From Candidatus Gastranaerophilales bacterium (GTDB lineage: Bacteria > Cyanobacteriota > Vampirovibrionia > Gastranaerophilales > Gastranaerophilaceae), in NCBI GenBank assembly GCA_944323655.1, contig CALUTL010000011.1, positions 1-60,443 on the forward strand: a stretch of DNA of 60,443 nt, given 5' to 3'. A program made the translations under genes and the position numbers. Below, piece after piece: positions 1 through 8,764 of this stretch; the first letter of the stretch is position 1; each line of letters starts with the position of its first letter. The notes below the pieces were generated by a model. The model was not told where the DNA came from and ran no database searches. It saw only the letters and a program-made list of their open reading frames with translations.

Positions 1-215
1 AATAAATCAGCAAAAGTCTCAAAATAGCCACACTCTTTTTCAATAGTATTTCTTATAAATTCGTTTAATTTATATTTATTACCCAAATAACGTCGGTTGT
101 TTATAGAAAAATAATTAATATAATTAGAATCATTATTAATAACAAGCTCTAAGATATTATTGTTAGAACATATACTTTTTTTCTTATTTTGTTTTTCGAC
201 AATTTGGACAGTCAA
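1..215 (-). CDS. D12-class DNA adenine methyltransferase, N-terminal fragment
   Basis: Partial gene running off the left edge. From a TTG at 215 the minus strand reads 71 open codons. Residues 41-50 read RRYLGNKYKL, the conserved N-terminal motif of D12-class N6-adenine methyltransferases (Dam/EcoRV-methylase type). Residues 63-71 (GYFETFADY) approach the position of the SAM-binding motif, which would lie just outside the window. The TTG is chosen because GGGAG lies 8 bases upstream (224-228). About 40 residues precede the conserved motif, more than usual. Such enzymes methylate adenine in phage, restriction and solitary contexts. It diverges from the SIR2-like gene at 387, so a defence or phage role is inferred. 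Confidence 0.62.
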   Translation of the reverse strand, partial: MTVQIVEKQNKKKSICSNNNILELVINNDSNYINYFSINNRRYLGNKYKLNEFIRNTIEKECGYFETFADL

Positions 216-386
216 GATAATAACTCCCTTATTTGTTTACATTGTAATATAAATATGTCTAACTTGCTAAAATATTGCAAATGTAAACAATAAAGTAGTA
301 TATAGTGATTCTATTTTTAAAATTATTATTAATAAACTTTAAAGAAATTATATTTATTGTAATATTTTATGTAAAATATATGTTAT

Positions 387-1379
387 ATGGTTAATGATTT
401 TACAGATTTAAATTTGAATTGTATTAAAGATATTCAGGATGCAATAAAAAATAACAAATTAGTATTATTTATAGGTGCAGGTATATCTATCAATTCTGGT
501 GCTCCAAGTTGGAAACAGTTAATTCTAGAGATGGCAAAGGATTTAGGTATTTCAAAAACTAACTTTTCTCAAGATGAATATTTAAAAATTCCACAATATT
601 ATTTTAATGAATATAAAGAAACATCATATAGAAAGAAAATTAAGAAAATATTTAATGTGACATTATCCTCAAATCCAATTCACAATCTTATTTTTGAATT
701 AAATCCTGCATATGTTATAACAACAAATTATGATAATTTATTGGAACAAGTCTCACCAGCTAGTTATTCCGTAATTAGAAAAAATTCAGAGATGCCATAT
801 CTTAAAACAAAAAAAGCAATAATCAAAATGCATGGAGATTTTGTTGCTGATAACATTGTATTAAAAGAGGATGATTATCTTAACTATTCTACAAATTTTA
901 AACTTATAGAAACTTTTATTAAAAGTATAATTGCAACACATACAGTTGTTTTTGTTGGTTACTCAATAAATGATTATAATGTAAATTTAATTTTTCAATG
1001 GGTAAAAGAAGTATTGGGTAAAGATCATCAACCAGCATATTTATTAAATGTGGATTTAAATAATAAAACTGTTATAAACCCACGTTTAATATATGATTAC
1101 TACAAACATAAAAATATATATCAATTATCATATTCTCAAATTACAGAAGTAATGAAAAATTTTTGGAATAAAGATACTGCAATAAAGGACATAATAGATA
1201 AGAAACTCAAGCAATCATCACTTAATGATATAGGACTTGCTACATATTATTTTTTAGCTTTTATAAAATATTACTATTCAGACGAAATGATAATAGATGA
1301 TTATTTTGCAAAATTAAGTGTGCTTGGTAAATTAAATAGTTATTTTAATTTTGATATTGAGGAATTATTAAATGAATAA
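387..1379 (+). CDS. SIR2-like (NAD-hydrolysing type) defence protein
   Basis: 330-residue protein of the bacterial SIR2-like family found in anti-phage systems. Visible motifs are GAGIS at 30-34, TTNYD at 112-116 (catalytic Asn114), MHGD at 148-151 (catalytic His149) and GYSIND at 191-196, in the usual order. Known family members in Thoeris, DSR and SIR2-Argonaute systems cleave NAD+ on phage infection and stop the cell. The SIR2 fold fills about residues 15-215; the rest is helical and unrecognised. Its stop overlaps the start of the next gene by 8 bases, so the two are translationally coupled. No ribosome binding site is evident. The gene is much richer in A+T than the chromosome beyond 4 kb, which suggests transfer. 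Confidence 0.85.
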   Translation: MVNDFTDLNLNCIKDIQDAIKNNKLVLFIGAGISINSGAPSWKQLILEMAKDLGISKTNFSQDEYLKIPQYYFNEYKETSYRKKIKKIFNVTLSSNPIHNLIFELNPAYVITTNYDNLLEQVSPASYSVIRKNSEMPYLKTKKAIIKMHGDFVADNIVLKEDDYLNYSTNFKLIETFIKSIIATHTVVFVGYSINDYNVNLIFQWVKEVLGKDHQPAYLLNVDLNNKTVINPRLIYDYYKHKNIYQLSYSQITEVMKNFWNKDTAIKDIIDKKLKQSSLNDIGLATYYFLAFIKYYYSDEMIIDDYFAKLSVLGKLNSYFNFDIEELLNE

Positions 1380-3600
1380 GTATCATATTACAAAAAATTT
1401 TTCGGGTAAAGGTTATCGTCTATATTCAAATAATCCGAAAATTAGAATTTTAATTAATTCGATTAAAGATAATTTAATATATTTATTACCTGAAAATTTA
1501 TTTTTTGAATATATTGTTAATGATAAATTCATATCTGAAAAATATAAAATATCAAAAAATAAAACTATTACAAAGAAAAAAAGAGATAAAATAAAACAAA
1601 TCTTTGAAACTAAAGTACCGCAAAATGATCAAAATATTAAGAAATTAAATTATATTTGTCGTATTCTTATAAAAAATAATATTTTTTATATTCAAACACA
1701 AGAATGTAACCTGGATTTATTACCATTCTCAGAATTTTTTGAACAAAGACAAGAAAATAGTTTTTTGGAAAATGTTTATAACTTCGATTATATTGGTTTA
1801 AAAAATTTAATCAATAATCAATACTATAAACTTGATAAAAATATAGATATAAATGTTTTTTCCAAGGCTTATGCATATTATAAATTACTAGAATACGATA
1901 AAGCATATAATGAGTTGAAAAATATTTCTCAAAAACACAAAGAAAATTATTTTATTTATTCAATATCTGAATTTAACAAAAAAGAATTAGAATCATTAAT
2001 TTCTTTTAAAGCAAATAATTATCCCAATATAGATAAAAACAATTATAAAAATATAAGAGAGGAAATAAATCAAATAGATATACAAAAAATATTTGAAGAA
2101 TATTCGTTCTTACCATACAAAAGACTTTTGGAAAACAAGTTAAATTTTTCATATTTAAACAAAATTGCAGCTTCTATTAATCAACAAATTATTGATGTTC
2201 AAAAAACAAAAGATAATGTAGAAAGAGGGGGTTTATCCTTAAATTCAGCAATAAATGATCTTTTTATAAATGTATTTGATATATTTGAATATATTACTTT
2301 TAATTTTTTATTAATTGAACATAATGAACAAGTTTTAACGTTATACTATTTATTCATTGATACAATTCTGAAGAGTTATAGTATACAAGAAAATGAAGAA
2401 TTCGGATGTTCAAAGGTTGAAAGTTTTGATTATTTTCTGTTTTACATAATGATCGAATACTTAAAACCTGAAGATTTTCTTAATATAATTGCACGATATA
2501 AAATTCATAATTTGACAATTGCACAAAACGAAGAAGGTGTAAGAGAAGAATTAATTAAAAATTTTGAGAAACTATGTTCTTCAATGCAAGTGTTAAATTT
2601 AAATGATGAATATTTTTGGAATAAATTGAATAATTTTTTAATTATTTTTGCAAATATCAATCTTTCAAAAGATGAAAATAAAAAGATAATTATCAATCTC
2701 ATAGAATTACATTCAAATATTGGATGTAAAACAAATAGAAACTGCCAAAGTAAATTATTTGTTTATCTTAACTATTATTTAAATAGAAAGTTCAATAATA
2801 AAAAGGATATTATAGACTTTAATGTATTATCTAAATTTTTGAATCATATACTTTTGTATTATAAAAATTATAGCGATATTAATTTACAACGATTGGATTT
2901 ATATTCTCTTATTCATACAATTGTTTATATATTTGAACAATATAATTATGATTTTCAGTTAGATGATAAAAGTATTATTGATAATCTTTTTGATTCATAT
3001 GATTCGACTAATTTAAATAACGAAGACATTAACAAATGGATTAATATTGTAACTTTTTTATTTAAATTCTTAAATAAAGATTTGCAGAAAAAAATAAAAA
3101 TAGTATTTAATAAATTTTTTCAATCATATTTTTCTTTTGACCTATACTATAATGCATGCTTCCATGATATAATTAAATCAAATAGTTTATTAGAACAAGA
3201 AGCATTAAAAATAATTAAAAATAAAATAGAACAACTCAAACAAGAACCTCACTGTATAAACTACAAAAATGAGCTTAAATTTCTTTTTGGTGCATATACT
3301 TCTTTAATTGTAAGGTCTAAAGTACGAGATATAAAAAATTTGAAACCTTTTAACACTTTTGGTAGTGAAATTTTCGACTTTATTGTTGATATGAAAAATT
3401 TCGACTATAAAAATAAATTTAATTTTGAATTTATTATTGGACTTCCTCAAAAATATTTATTAAACATTAAAAAATTAGTAGAAAAAGATATTAATATAAA
3501 GAATATTATTCAAGATGCTTTTTTTAAGTACATAGCCACAAATTCCCCTAACAATTGTAATGAGATTTATTCTAAATATAAATACTTGTTTGAAGAATAA
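1372..3600 (+). CDS. Large helical partner of the SIR2-like protein, unknown function
   Basis: 742 residues, not recognised as a named family. It is rich in Asn, Lys and Ile, predicted mostly helical, with no signal peptide or membrane segment. Around residues 160-205 there is a TPR-like stretch (AYAYYKLLEYDKAYNEL, then a second helix pair). It overlaps the SIR2 gene by 8 bases (ATGAATAA), and the codon before its ATG is an in-frame stop, so it is a separate but coupled cistron. Together the two proteins give about 1,070 residues, comparable with single-chain defence sirtuins in which a SIR2 domain is followed by a long helical sensor. A role as phage sensor or regulator of the SIR2 enzyme is inferred from this arrangement only. 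Confidence 0.7.
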   Translation: MNKYHITKNFSGKGYRLYSNNPKIRILINSIKDNLIYLLPENLFFEYIVNDKFISEKYKISKNKTITKKKRDKIKQIFETKVPQNDQNIKKLNYICRILIKNNIFYIQTQECNLDLLPFSEFFEQRQENSFLENVYNFDYIGLKNLINNQYYKLDKNIDINVFSKAYAYYKLLEYDKAYNELKNISQKHKENYFIYSISEFNKKELESLISFKANNYPNIDKNNYKNIREEINQIDIQKIFEEYSFLPYKRLLENKLNFSYLNKIAASINQQIIDVQKTKDNVERGGLSLNSAINDLFINVFDIFEYITFNFLLIEHNEQVLTLYYLFIDTILKSYSIQENEEFGCSKVESFDYFLFYIMIEYLKPEDFLNIIARYKIHNLTIAQNEEGVREELIKNFEKLCSSMQVLNLNDEYFWNKLNNFLIIFANINLSKDENKKIIINLIELHSNIGCKTNRNCQSKLFVYLNYYLNRKFNNKKDIIDFNVLSKFLNHILLYYKNYSDINLQRLDLYSLIHTIVYIFEQYNYDFQLDDKSIIDNLFDSYDSTNLNNEDINKWINIVTFLFKFLNKDLQKKIKIVFNKFFQSYFSFDLYYNACFHDIIKSNSLLEQEALKIIKNKIEQLKQEPHCINYKNELKFLFGAYTSLIVRSKVRDIKNLKPFNTFGSEIFDFIVDMKNFDYKNKFNFEFIIGLPQKYLLNIKKLVEKDINIKNIIQDAFFKYIATNSPNNCNEIYSKYKYLFEE

Positions 3601-3615
3601 CAAGGATAAGCTTAA

Positions 3616-3660
3616 TTTTTCTCAAACTCCCCTGTCACTTTTTCTCAAACTCGGTGTCAA
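3616..3660. repeat. Two tandem 22-23 bp direct repeats
   Basis: The 14-base word TTTTTCTCAAACTC occurs at 3616-3629 and 3639-3652, each followed after two or three bases by TGTCA (3633-3637 and 3655-3659). Multiple short terminal repeats ending in a TG/CA-type word are typical of IS21-family ends. This could be a leftover IS end between the defence genes and tRNA-Ala. No transposase is present, so this reading is tentative. Confidence 0.55.
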
Positions 3661-3670
3661 TTTATAACTA

Positions 3671-3696
3671 AAAAAGAGGCTTTAAACAAGCCTCTT
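3671..3696 (-). terminator. Intrinsic terminator of tRNA-Ala
   Basis: Inverted repeat AAGAGGC (3674-3680) and GCCTCTT (3690-3696). Read on the minus strand the stem is followed by a T run at 3675-3671. It lies just past the 3' end of the tRNA. Confidence 0.75.
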
Positions 3697-3703
3697 AATT
3701 AAA

Positions 3704-3779
3704 TGGTGGAGAATAGGAGACTCGAACTCCTAACCCCCTGCGTGCAAAGCAGGTGCTCTACCAATTGAGCTAATCCCCC
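3704..3779 (-). tRNA. tRNA-Ala (TGC anticodon)
   Basis: 76-base cloverleaf on the minus strand with an encoded CCA end (3706-3704). The anticodon loop reads TTTGCAC, giving anticodon TGC. The acceptor stem pairs GGGGGAT with ATTCTCC and includes the G3:U70 wobble that defines alanine tRNAs. The TTCGAGT T-loop region and the AGCTCAATTGGTAGAGC D-arm are intact. The 3' end faces the A+T-rich defence segment, the side where tRNA-targeting elements integrate. Confidence 0.97.
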
Positions 3780-3874
3780 ATTATTCATTTTTCATGCCTG
3801 TTAGCTTTTTCAAACTCTTTCGGCTCTGCGACTTTTCTCAAGGTTTATAACCTTTTCTTTCGGCCACATTTTTT

Positions 3875-3902
3875 ATTCTACATGCTAATTTTTTTTTGTA
3901 AA
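3875..3902 (-). promoter_or_regulatory. Promoter for tRNA-Ala
   Basis: On the minus strand TTTACA (3902-3897) and TAGAAT (3880-3875) are separated by 16 bases, which would give a leader of roughly 90 bases before the tRNA. A small inverted repeat, AAGGTTATAAACCTT, lies within that leader. Prediction from consensus only. Confidence 0.45.
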
Positions 3903-3980
3903 GACTTTTTTTATTTTTATAGCAAATTTTTATTTTTTATGTTTTATATAAGGTATAAAATTAAGTTTTAAGGAGTGTGT

Positions 3981-5255
3981 ATGATTAGCAAAATCAATTC
4001 TTTCAGCATCAATTCAACAAATTTTAATGGTACTCCAACTATTTTCGACAAATTTCAGAAAAACTTATATCAGCCTGAAAGTTATCTTCCTCAAACCAAC
4101 GGCAGTGAGGCTCTAAGCAACTATAACAAAGTTATTGTAAATAAAAAAGATTTTAATTCGGAAGTCCAAAAACTAATTATTTCAAATATTCCGGAACCAA
4201 CAACCCTCAAAGGCGATGAAATTGAAACCCTTGAAGGAGAAAAACTTTTAAATAATGACGGAACCCTTGGAATAATCGTAGTAAAAGGCGAAAAAACCTC
4301 AAAAGAATATTACGTAGATAATGAAAATCATCGAATAGACCAAATTATTGAACGGGACAATAAAACCGGCACTCCGCTAAGAATTGATTCCTTCGGGCTT
4401 ATGTACAACAAACTTCAAAGTGCGACTGTCAGAGAATTTTCTCCCGATACGAAAAATTTGGTAAAAGAAACCTATTTTTCTGACGGGAAATTATTTAACA
4501 TAAAAACTTTTGACAATGACAAAGAAATTTCAAACGAATTTATAAGAGACGGAAAACTTAATTATATAACCGTTTCAGACAACAAAACCGGAGAGATTAC
4601 GGAATACACTATTGACGATAACGGAAATGTCGAAGAGATTACCATAAAAAATGCGCTAAATACTAACTCAAAATCAATTAAAATAAAAGATAATAAAATC
4701 GAAGAAACCAGAGAATACAAAAGTGAACCAATTGAAAATATTTACGGGATTACACCGGACAACATCGACCTAAAACCGTCGGAATTTATTGAAAAACCCG
4801 ACATTACGCAGCTTGAAGGCGAGAAAAAATTCCGCTCAGACAATTCTTTAGAATCTCTTACCGTAAAAGACGGTGATAATAAAATTCAATATCATATGGA
4901 TTTGAAAGGAAATCTTGAAGGAATTAAATATTACGACAATGACAAATTAACCAAAAGCGTCGAATACAACTTGAACGGCAGCAGCAATATTACGGAATAT
5001 TCAGATGACAAAACTTCTAAAATCACCTACTTCAATAAAAATAAACAGGTAAATCTTATTATTCTGCAAGATAAAGAAAGCGGTGAATTTGTAAAAAGTG
5101 CAGACTTTACTGCTGACGGCAAATACCTTAAATCCTACGAAGACAAGGAAAACCCAAAATACGGCGAACTATACCTGAAATTTGACCAAGATAAAAACCT
5201 CATCAGCGCCCAAAACTCTAAAAGCACTGTGAAAATTACGAAAGGTGAAGAATAG
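3981..5255 (+). CDS. Hypothetical protein with repeated beta-type motifs
   Basis: 424 residues from the ATG at 3981, which has AAGGAG 5 bases upstream; a GTG six bases earlier sits inside that ribosome binding site and is unlikely to be the start. The N-terminus (MISKINSFSINSTNFNG) resembles short leaders common on uncharacterised proteins of this lineage. The body has two similar halves, each with a segment like LEGEKLLNNDGTLGIIVVK and LEGEKKFRSDNSLESLTVK. These are followed by short repeats (ITEYTIDDNGNVEE, NITEYSDDKTSKITYFNKN) reminiscent of MORN-like or YwqK-type antitoxin repeats. No function can be assigned. Confidence 0.75.
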   Translation: MISKINSFSINSTNFNGTPTIFDKFQKNLYQPESYLPQTNGSEALSNYNKVIVNKKDFNSEVQKLIISNIPEPTTLKGDEIETLEGEKLLNNDGTLGIIVVKGEKTSKEYYVDNENHRIDQIIERDNKTGTPLRIDSFGLMYNKLQSATVREFSPDTKNLVKETYFSDGKLFNIKTFDNDKEISNEFIRDGKLNYITVSDNKTGEITEYTIDDNGNVEEITIKNALNTNSKSIKIKDNKIEETREYKSEPIENIYGITPDNIDLKPSEFIEKPDITQLEGEKKFRSDNSLESLTVKDGDNKIQYHMDLKGNLEGIKYYDNDKLTKSVEYNLNGSSNITEYSDDKTSKITYFNKNKQVNLIILQDKESGEFVKSADFTADGKYLKSYEDKENPKYGELYLKFDQDKNLISAQNSKSTVKITKGEE

Positions 5256-5286
5256 AATTTTCGGATTTTTATTATAAAATCTAAGA

Positions 5287-6063
5287 ATGAAAATATTTCT
5301 TTTATTAATTCCGTTTATTTTACTAATTTTATGGTGTACGCTTGTTGAGCCGTATATATTAACCGTAAAACATATTAAAATAAATGATGACAAACTTAAA
5401 GGTCTAAAAGTAGTTTTTGCCTCGGACTTTCATTACAAACCTTATGAAACCAAAAGGCTCAAACGTGACGTCAGAAGGATTAACGAACAAAATGCCGATA
5501 TAATTTTGCTTGGCGGAGATTTTGTAAACGGTCATAAACGCGGCCAATCCCTAAACATTGAAATTATAGCGGAAGAATTCGGGAATTTAAAATCAAAATA
5601 CGGAACTTTTGCCGTTTTAGGAAATCATGATGCTTGGCAGGATGCGGCAAAAGCAGAAGAAGAACTTACTAAAAACGGGATTAATGTTCTAAAAAATTCA
5701 AACAAAAAAGCAGGAAGCGTTTATATAGCAGGCGTTGAGGATTTACAAACACAGAATCCGGATGTGGAAAAAGCTCTTAAAGGAACGTCCTCTCCCGTAA
5801 TTCTTTTAACTCACACACCTGACATTATTGAAGATATACCTTTAACTGTAAACCTGACTTTAGCGGGACATTTGCATGGCGGACAGATAAGGCTTCCGAT
5901 AATAGGCGCACTTGTTACTCCTTCAAAATACGGAACAAAATATGCTTACGGCATGATTGAAGCTCAGGGCAAAAGAATGTTTGTGACAAAAGGGATTGGC
6001 ACAAGTGTTTTACCGATAAGATTTTTATGCAAACCGGAAATAGTTTTAATTGAATTTATATAA
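5287..6063 (+). CDS. Membrane-anchored metallophosphoesterase (YkuE/YaeI-like)
   Basis: 258 residues with all calcineurin-type phosphoesterase motifs: SDFH near 42, GGDFVNG near 77, GNHD near 113, THTPD near 178 and AGHLHGGQ near 196. These residues bind the dinuclear metal centre. One hydrophobic segment at residues 2-17 is probably a signal anchor, so the enzyme would act at the outer face of the inner membrane. The substrate is unknown; relatives act on varied phosphodiesters. A TATTAT/TATAAA box ends 8-11 bases before the ATG and no ribosome binding site is seen, so the message may be nearly leaderless. Confidence 0.88.
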   Translation: MKIFLLLIPFILLILWCTLVEPYILTVKHIKINDDKLKGLKVVFASDFHYKPYETKRLKRDVRRINEQNADIILLGGDFVNGHKRGQSLNIEIIAEEFGNLKSKYGTFAVLGNHDAWQDAAKAEEELTKNGINVLKNSNKKAGSVYIAGVEDLQTQNPDVEKALKGTSSPVILLTHTPDIIEDIPLTVNLTLAGHLHGGQIRLPIIGALVTPSKYGTKYAYGMIEAQGKRMFVTKGIGTSVLPIRFLCKPEIVLIEFI

Positions 6064-6082
6064 AACTATTTCCTTAATAAGC

Positions 6083-7648
6083 TTAATTTGCAGTTTTTTT
6101 CTCGCCCTGTAAAAGGAACATAAGCGGTATTAAAAGGAAACAGGCAACAGCAAATACCTTAAATGTCGTCATATAAGCACACAGGGTTGATTGCTGAATA
6201 AGTTGATTATAAAGCATTTTTCCCGCCATTAAAGTAGAATTTAGAGCATCACCTGCCTGATGAATAAAAGATGCGGCATAGGTTGTAAGTCTTTCATAAA
6301 ACTGCGGATTAGCCTCAGTCATATTTTTAACAAGCCCGTTTTGATGAACTTGAGAAAATCTTGAAATCATAGTAGCAACAAGAGAAGTTCCGATTGCACC
6401 GCCGATAGTTTTCAGAAGGTTTTGAAACCCTGAAGCATTAGTCATCTGATCATTTCTTAAAGTGATACAAGAAAGAGTCGTAATCGGCATCATAGAAAAT
6501 ACCAGCCCGATTCCGAAAATAAAGTTCGGAAGCACGATATTCATCATACTGATTTCAAGGTTCAATTCGCTCAAAATCCAGCCTCCAAGCGACATGCAAA
6601 AAAGCCCGATAATACCGTAAGTTTTATAAGAAAGCCTGCCGCCGAGTCCACCAAAAATTGCAAGCGCAAAAAAAGCCCCAAGCCCTCTTGGCATAATTGC
6701 GACACCGCTTGTAAAGGCATCATACCCTAGCATATTTTGCAAAAGCTGCGGCAAAATAGCAAGCGATGCCAATAAAACTCCGTTTAACAAAATCAACATG
6801 CCTGTTCCGCAAAGGAAGTTCTTATCCTTCAAAACGTCAAGTTTTATAAGCGGATTTTTACCCCAAATCTGCCAAATAAAGAACAGCAAAGCACCCGCAA
6901 GAGCAATAGCACTAAGCCAGCAAATCCAAGGGGCATTAAACCAATCGGCATCATTACCCTTATCAAACACTATCTGCAAAGGCACAAGCCACACACACAG
7001 CCATAAAAATCCCCATTTATTAAGTTTAATATCTTTTTGTTTTTTAGCATACGGCGGATCTTCAAGAAACTGCTTCGCAAGAAAAATACATAAAAATCCG
7101 ACCGGAAGATTTATAAAGAAAACATACGGCCACGACCAATTTTCAGTAATCCAACCGCCAAGAACAGGTCCAAAAATAGGCGCCACAACAACCACAAGCC
7201 CAAAAACAGCCATTGCCTTGTTTCTTGCTTCACCCTTGAAGCTTTCCATTGTAATCGCCTGCGCCATAGGCATAAGACATCCGCCGCCTAATCCCTGCAA
7301 AGCTCTTGCAATAACTATCATTCCGATAGAATTTGCCACCCCGCAAAGAAATGATGCTATCGTAAAAATAAAAACTCCAAGCATAAAAAATGATTTTCTG
7401 CCTAACAAATGACAAAAATAATCAATCATAGGAATTACAATACTGCTTGCCATCAGGTAACTTGTCAAAACCCAGATTGATTCCTGATTACTAACGGAAT
7501 AAGAACCTGCAATATGAGGCAACGCAACATTTGCAACGGTTTCATCCAGCGCATACATAAATGTTGCAAGCATTACAGGCATAATTATAAGCCAAGGGTT
7601 ATTTTTAGGAGTCCATTCTTCTTGTGTTATTGCTGTATTTTGAGTCAT
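6083..7648 (-). CDS. DHA2-family multidrug transporter (EmrB-like)
   Basis: 521 residues from the ATG at 7648, preceded by AAGGAAAAAG; an upstream ATG at 7687 would read through an intercistronic hairpin and is rejected. Fourteen hydrophobic segments fit the DHA2 branch of the major facilitator superfamily. The N-terminal motif LDETVANVALPHIAG and the GGWITENWSWPYVFFINLPVG motif are diagnostic for EmrB/QacA relatives. It exports hydrophobic drugs by proton exchange. It is the last gene of the marR-hlyD-emrB unit and would pass substrate to the HlyD adaptor and TolC-like duct encoded here. Confidence 0.93.
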   Translation of the reverse strand: MTQNTAITQEEWTPKNNPWLIIMPVMLATFMYALDETVANVALPHIAGSYSVSNQESIWVLTSYLMASSIVIPMIDYFCHLLGRKSFFMLGVFIFTIASFLCGVANSIGMIVIARALQGLGGGCLMPMAQAITMESFKGEARNKAMAVFGLVVVVAPIFGPVLGGWITENWSWPYVFFINLPVGFLCIFLAKQFLEDPPYAKKQKDIKLNKWGFLWLCVWLVPLQIVFDKGNDADWFNAPWICWLSAIALAGALLFFIWQIWGKNPLIKLDVLKDKNFLCGTGMLILLNGVLLASLAILPQLLQNMLGYDAFTSGVAIMPRGLGAFFALAIFGGLGGRLSYKTYGIIGLFCMSLGGWILSELNLEISMMNIVLPNFIFGIGLVFSMMPITTLSCITLRNDQMTNASGFQNLLKTIGGAIGTSLVATMISRFSQVHQNGLVKNMTEANPQFYERLTTYAASFIHQAGDALNSTLMAGKMLYNQLIQQSTLCAYMTTFKVFAVACFLLIPLMFLLQGEKKTAN

Positions 7649-7672
7649 TTCTTTTTCCTTTTTATATATAAA

Positions 7673-7720
7673 AGGTGAAGAGTACATTCTTTTTCAAAAA
7701 TGTCCTTTTACTCTTCACCT
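7673..7720 (-). promoter_or_regulatory. Long intercistronic hairpin between adaptor and transporter genes
   Basis: Perfect 12-base inverted repeat, AGGTGAAGAGTA (7673-7684) and TACTCTTCACCT (7709-7720), with a 24-base loop. It lies in the 100-base gap between the HlyD and DHA2 genes. No strong T run follows, so it is more likely a processing, stability or attenuation element than a full terminator. Confidence 0.6.
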
Positions 7721-7748
7721 CTAACTTTTAACACTACTTCAATAAATA

Positions 7749-8753
7749 TTAATTTCTAATTCTTACTTTCGGAACTACCGACATTCCGGGTATTATGCTG
7801 TATTCATCCGGATTAATAGTTTCATCAAAAACAATTTTAACCGGAATTCTTTGAACGATTTTTACGAAAGATCCGACAGCATTTTCAGGCGGAAACATAC
7901 TTGATTTTGCACCTGAAGCTCTTTGAATACTATCAACTTTTCCTTTAAAAACTTTCCCGGGATAAGTATCTATTTTAATATTAACAGGCTGACCCGGCTT
8001 CATATGCTCAAGCTGGTTTTCCTTAAAATTCGCAACAACCCAAACATTATGCGGAACTATCGTAAACAAAGGCGCTCCGATATTAACGTACATACCTTTC
8101 TCAACTCTTCTGCTTGAAACGGTTCCGGCCTGAGGTGCATAAATTTTGGTATATGACAAATCAAGTGCAGCCTGATCCATTTTAGCCTTAGCTTCTCTCA
8201 AATCCGCATCCGCAACTTTATCATTTGATTTTGAAAGCAAAGATTCTTCTGCTTGTGTCATATTTGCCTTTGCCGCATCATAAGCCGCCTGAGCATTATC
8301 CAAAGTTTGCTTTGAAACAGCACCCTGCGCATAAAGATTTGTATATCTGTCCAAATCTTTTTTTGCAACATCTATTTTAGTTTGTGCAGCCTCAAAAATT
8401 GCCTTCGCATTTTTCTGATTTAGCAAAACTCTTTCATATTTTGCTTTTTCTTCTTCATACTTCGCCTTATAATCAGCATCGTCAATTTTTGCAACCAACA
8501 TACCTTCTGTTACAGGCTGGTTATCTGTGATATAAACCTCCGTAATCTGACCGCTTACACGAGGAGCTACTTGAACTGTTGTTGTTTCTACATAAGCGTC
8601 ATCAGTTGACTGATAGTTTAAAATGTCGTGAATAAAAAATCCTCCGCCAACAGCTAACAGCACCAAAACTCCCGCAAATATATACCTCTTAAACGGTCTG
8701 TGAGCTTTTATTTCTTTTGTTTGTTCTTCTTGAACTGTGTTTTCCTCTTCCAT
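7749..8753 (-). CDS. HlyD/EmrA-family periplasmic adaptor
   Basis: 334 residues. A short cytoplasmic tail is followed by one membrane helix (about 25-46, YIFAGVLVLLAVGGGFFIHDIL). Then come the first half of a biotinyl-lipoyl-like domain (DDAYVETTTVQVAPRVSGQI), a long coiled coil of about 90-190, the second lipoyl half (IYAPQAGTVSSRRVEKGMYVN), and a beta-barrel region (VNIKIDTYPGKVFKGKVDSI). This is the membrane-fusion architecture that bridges an inner-membrane pump and an outer-membrane duct. GAGGT lies 5 bases before the ATG. It sits between marR and the DHA2 gene in one operon. Confidence 0.93.
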   Translation of the reverse strand: MEEENTVQEEQTKEIKAHRPFKRYIFAGVLVLLAVGGGFFIHDILNYQSTDDAYVETTTVQVAPRVSGQITEVYITDNQPVTEGMLVAKIDDADYKAKYEEEKAKYERVLLNQKNAKAIFEAAQTKIDVAKKDLDRYTNLYAQGAVSKQTLDNAQAAYDAAKANMTQAEESLLSKSNDKVADADLREAKAKMDQAALDLSYTKIYAPQAGTVSSRRVEKGMYVNIGAPLFTIVPHNVWVVANFKENQLEHMKPGQPVNIKIDTYPGKVFKGKVDSIQRASGAKSSMFPPENAVGSFVKIVQRIPVKIVFDETINPDEYSIIPGMSVVPKVRIRN

Positions 8754-8764
8754 TGTTTACCTCA

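Noticed and set aside
6798-7412. 204-residue plus-strand ORF
   Set aside because: It is antisense to the well-supported DHA2 transporter and has no recognisable protein features.
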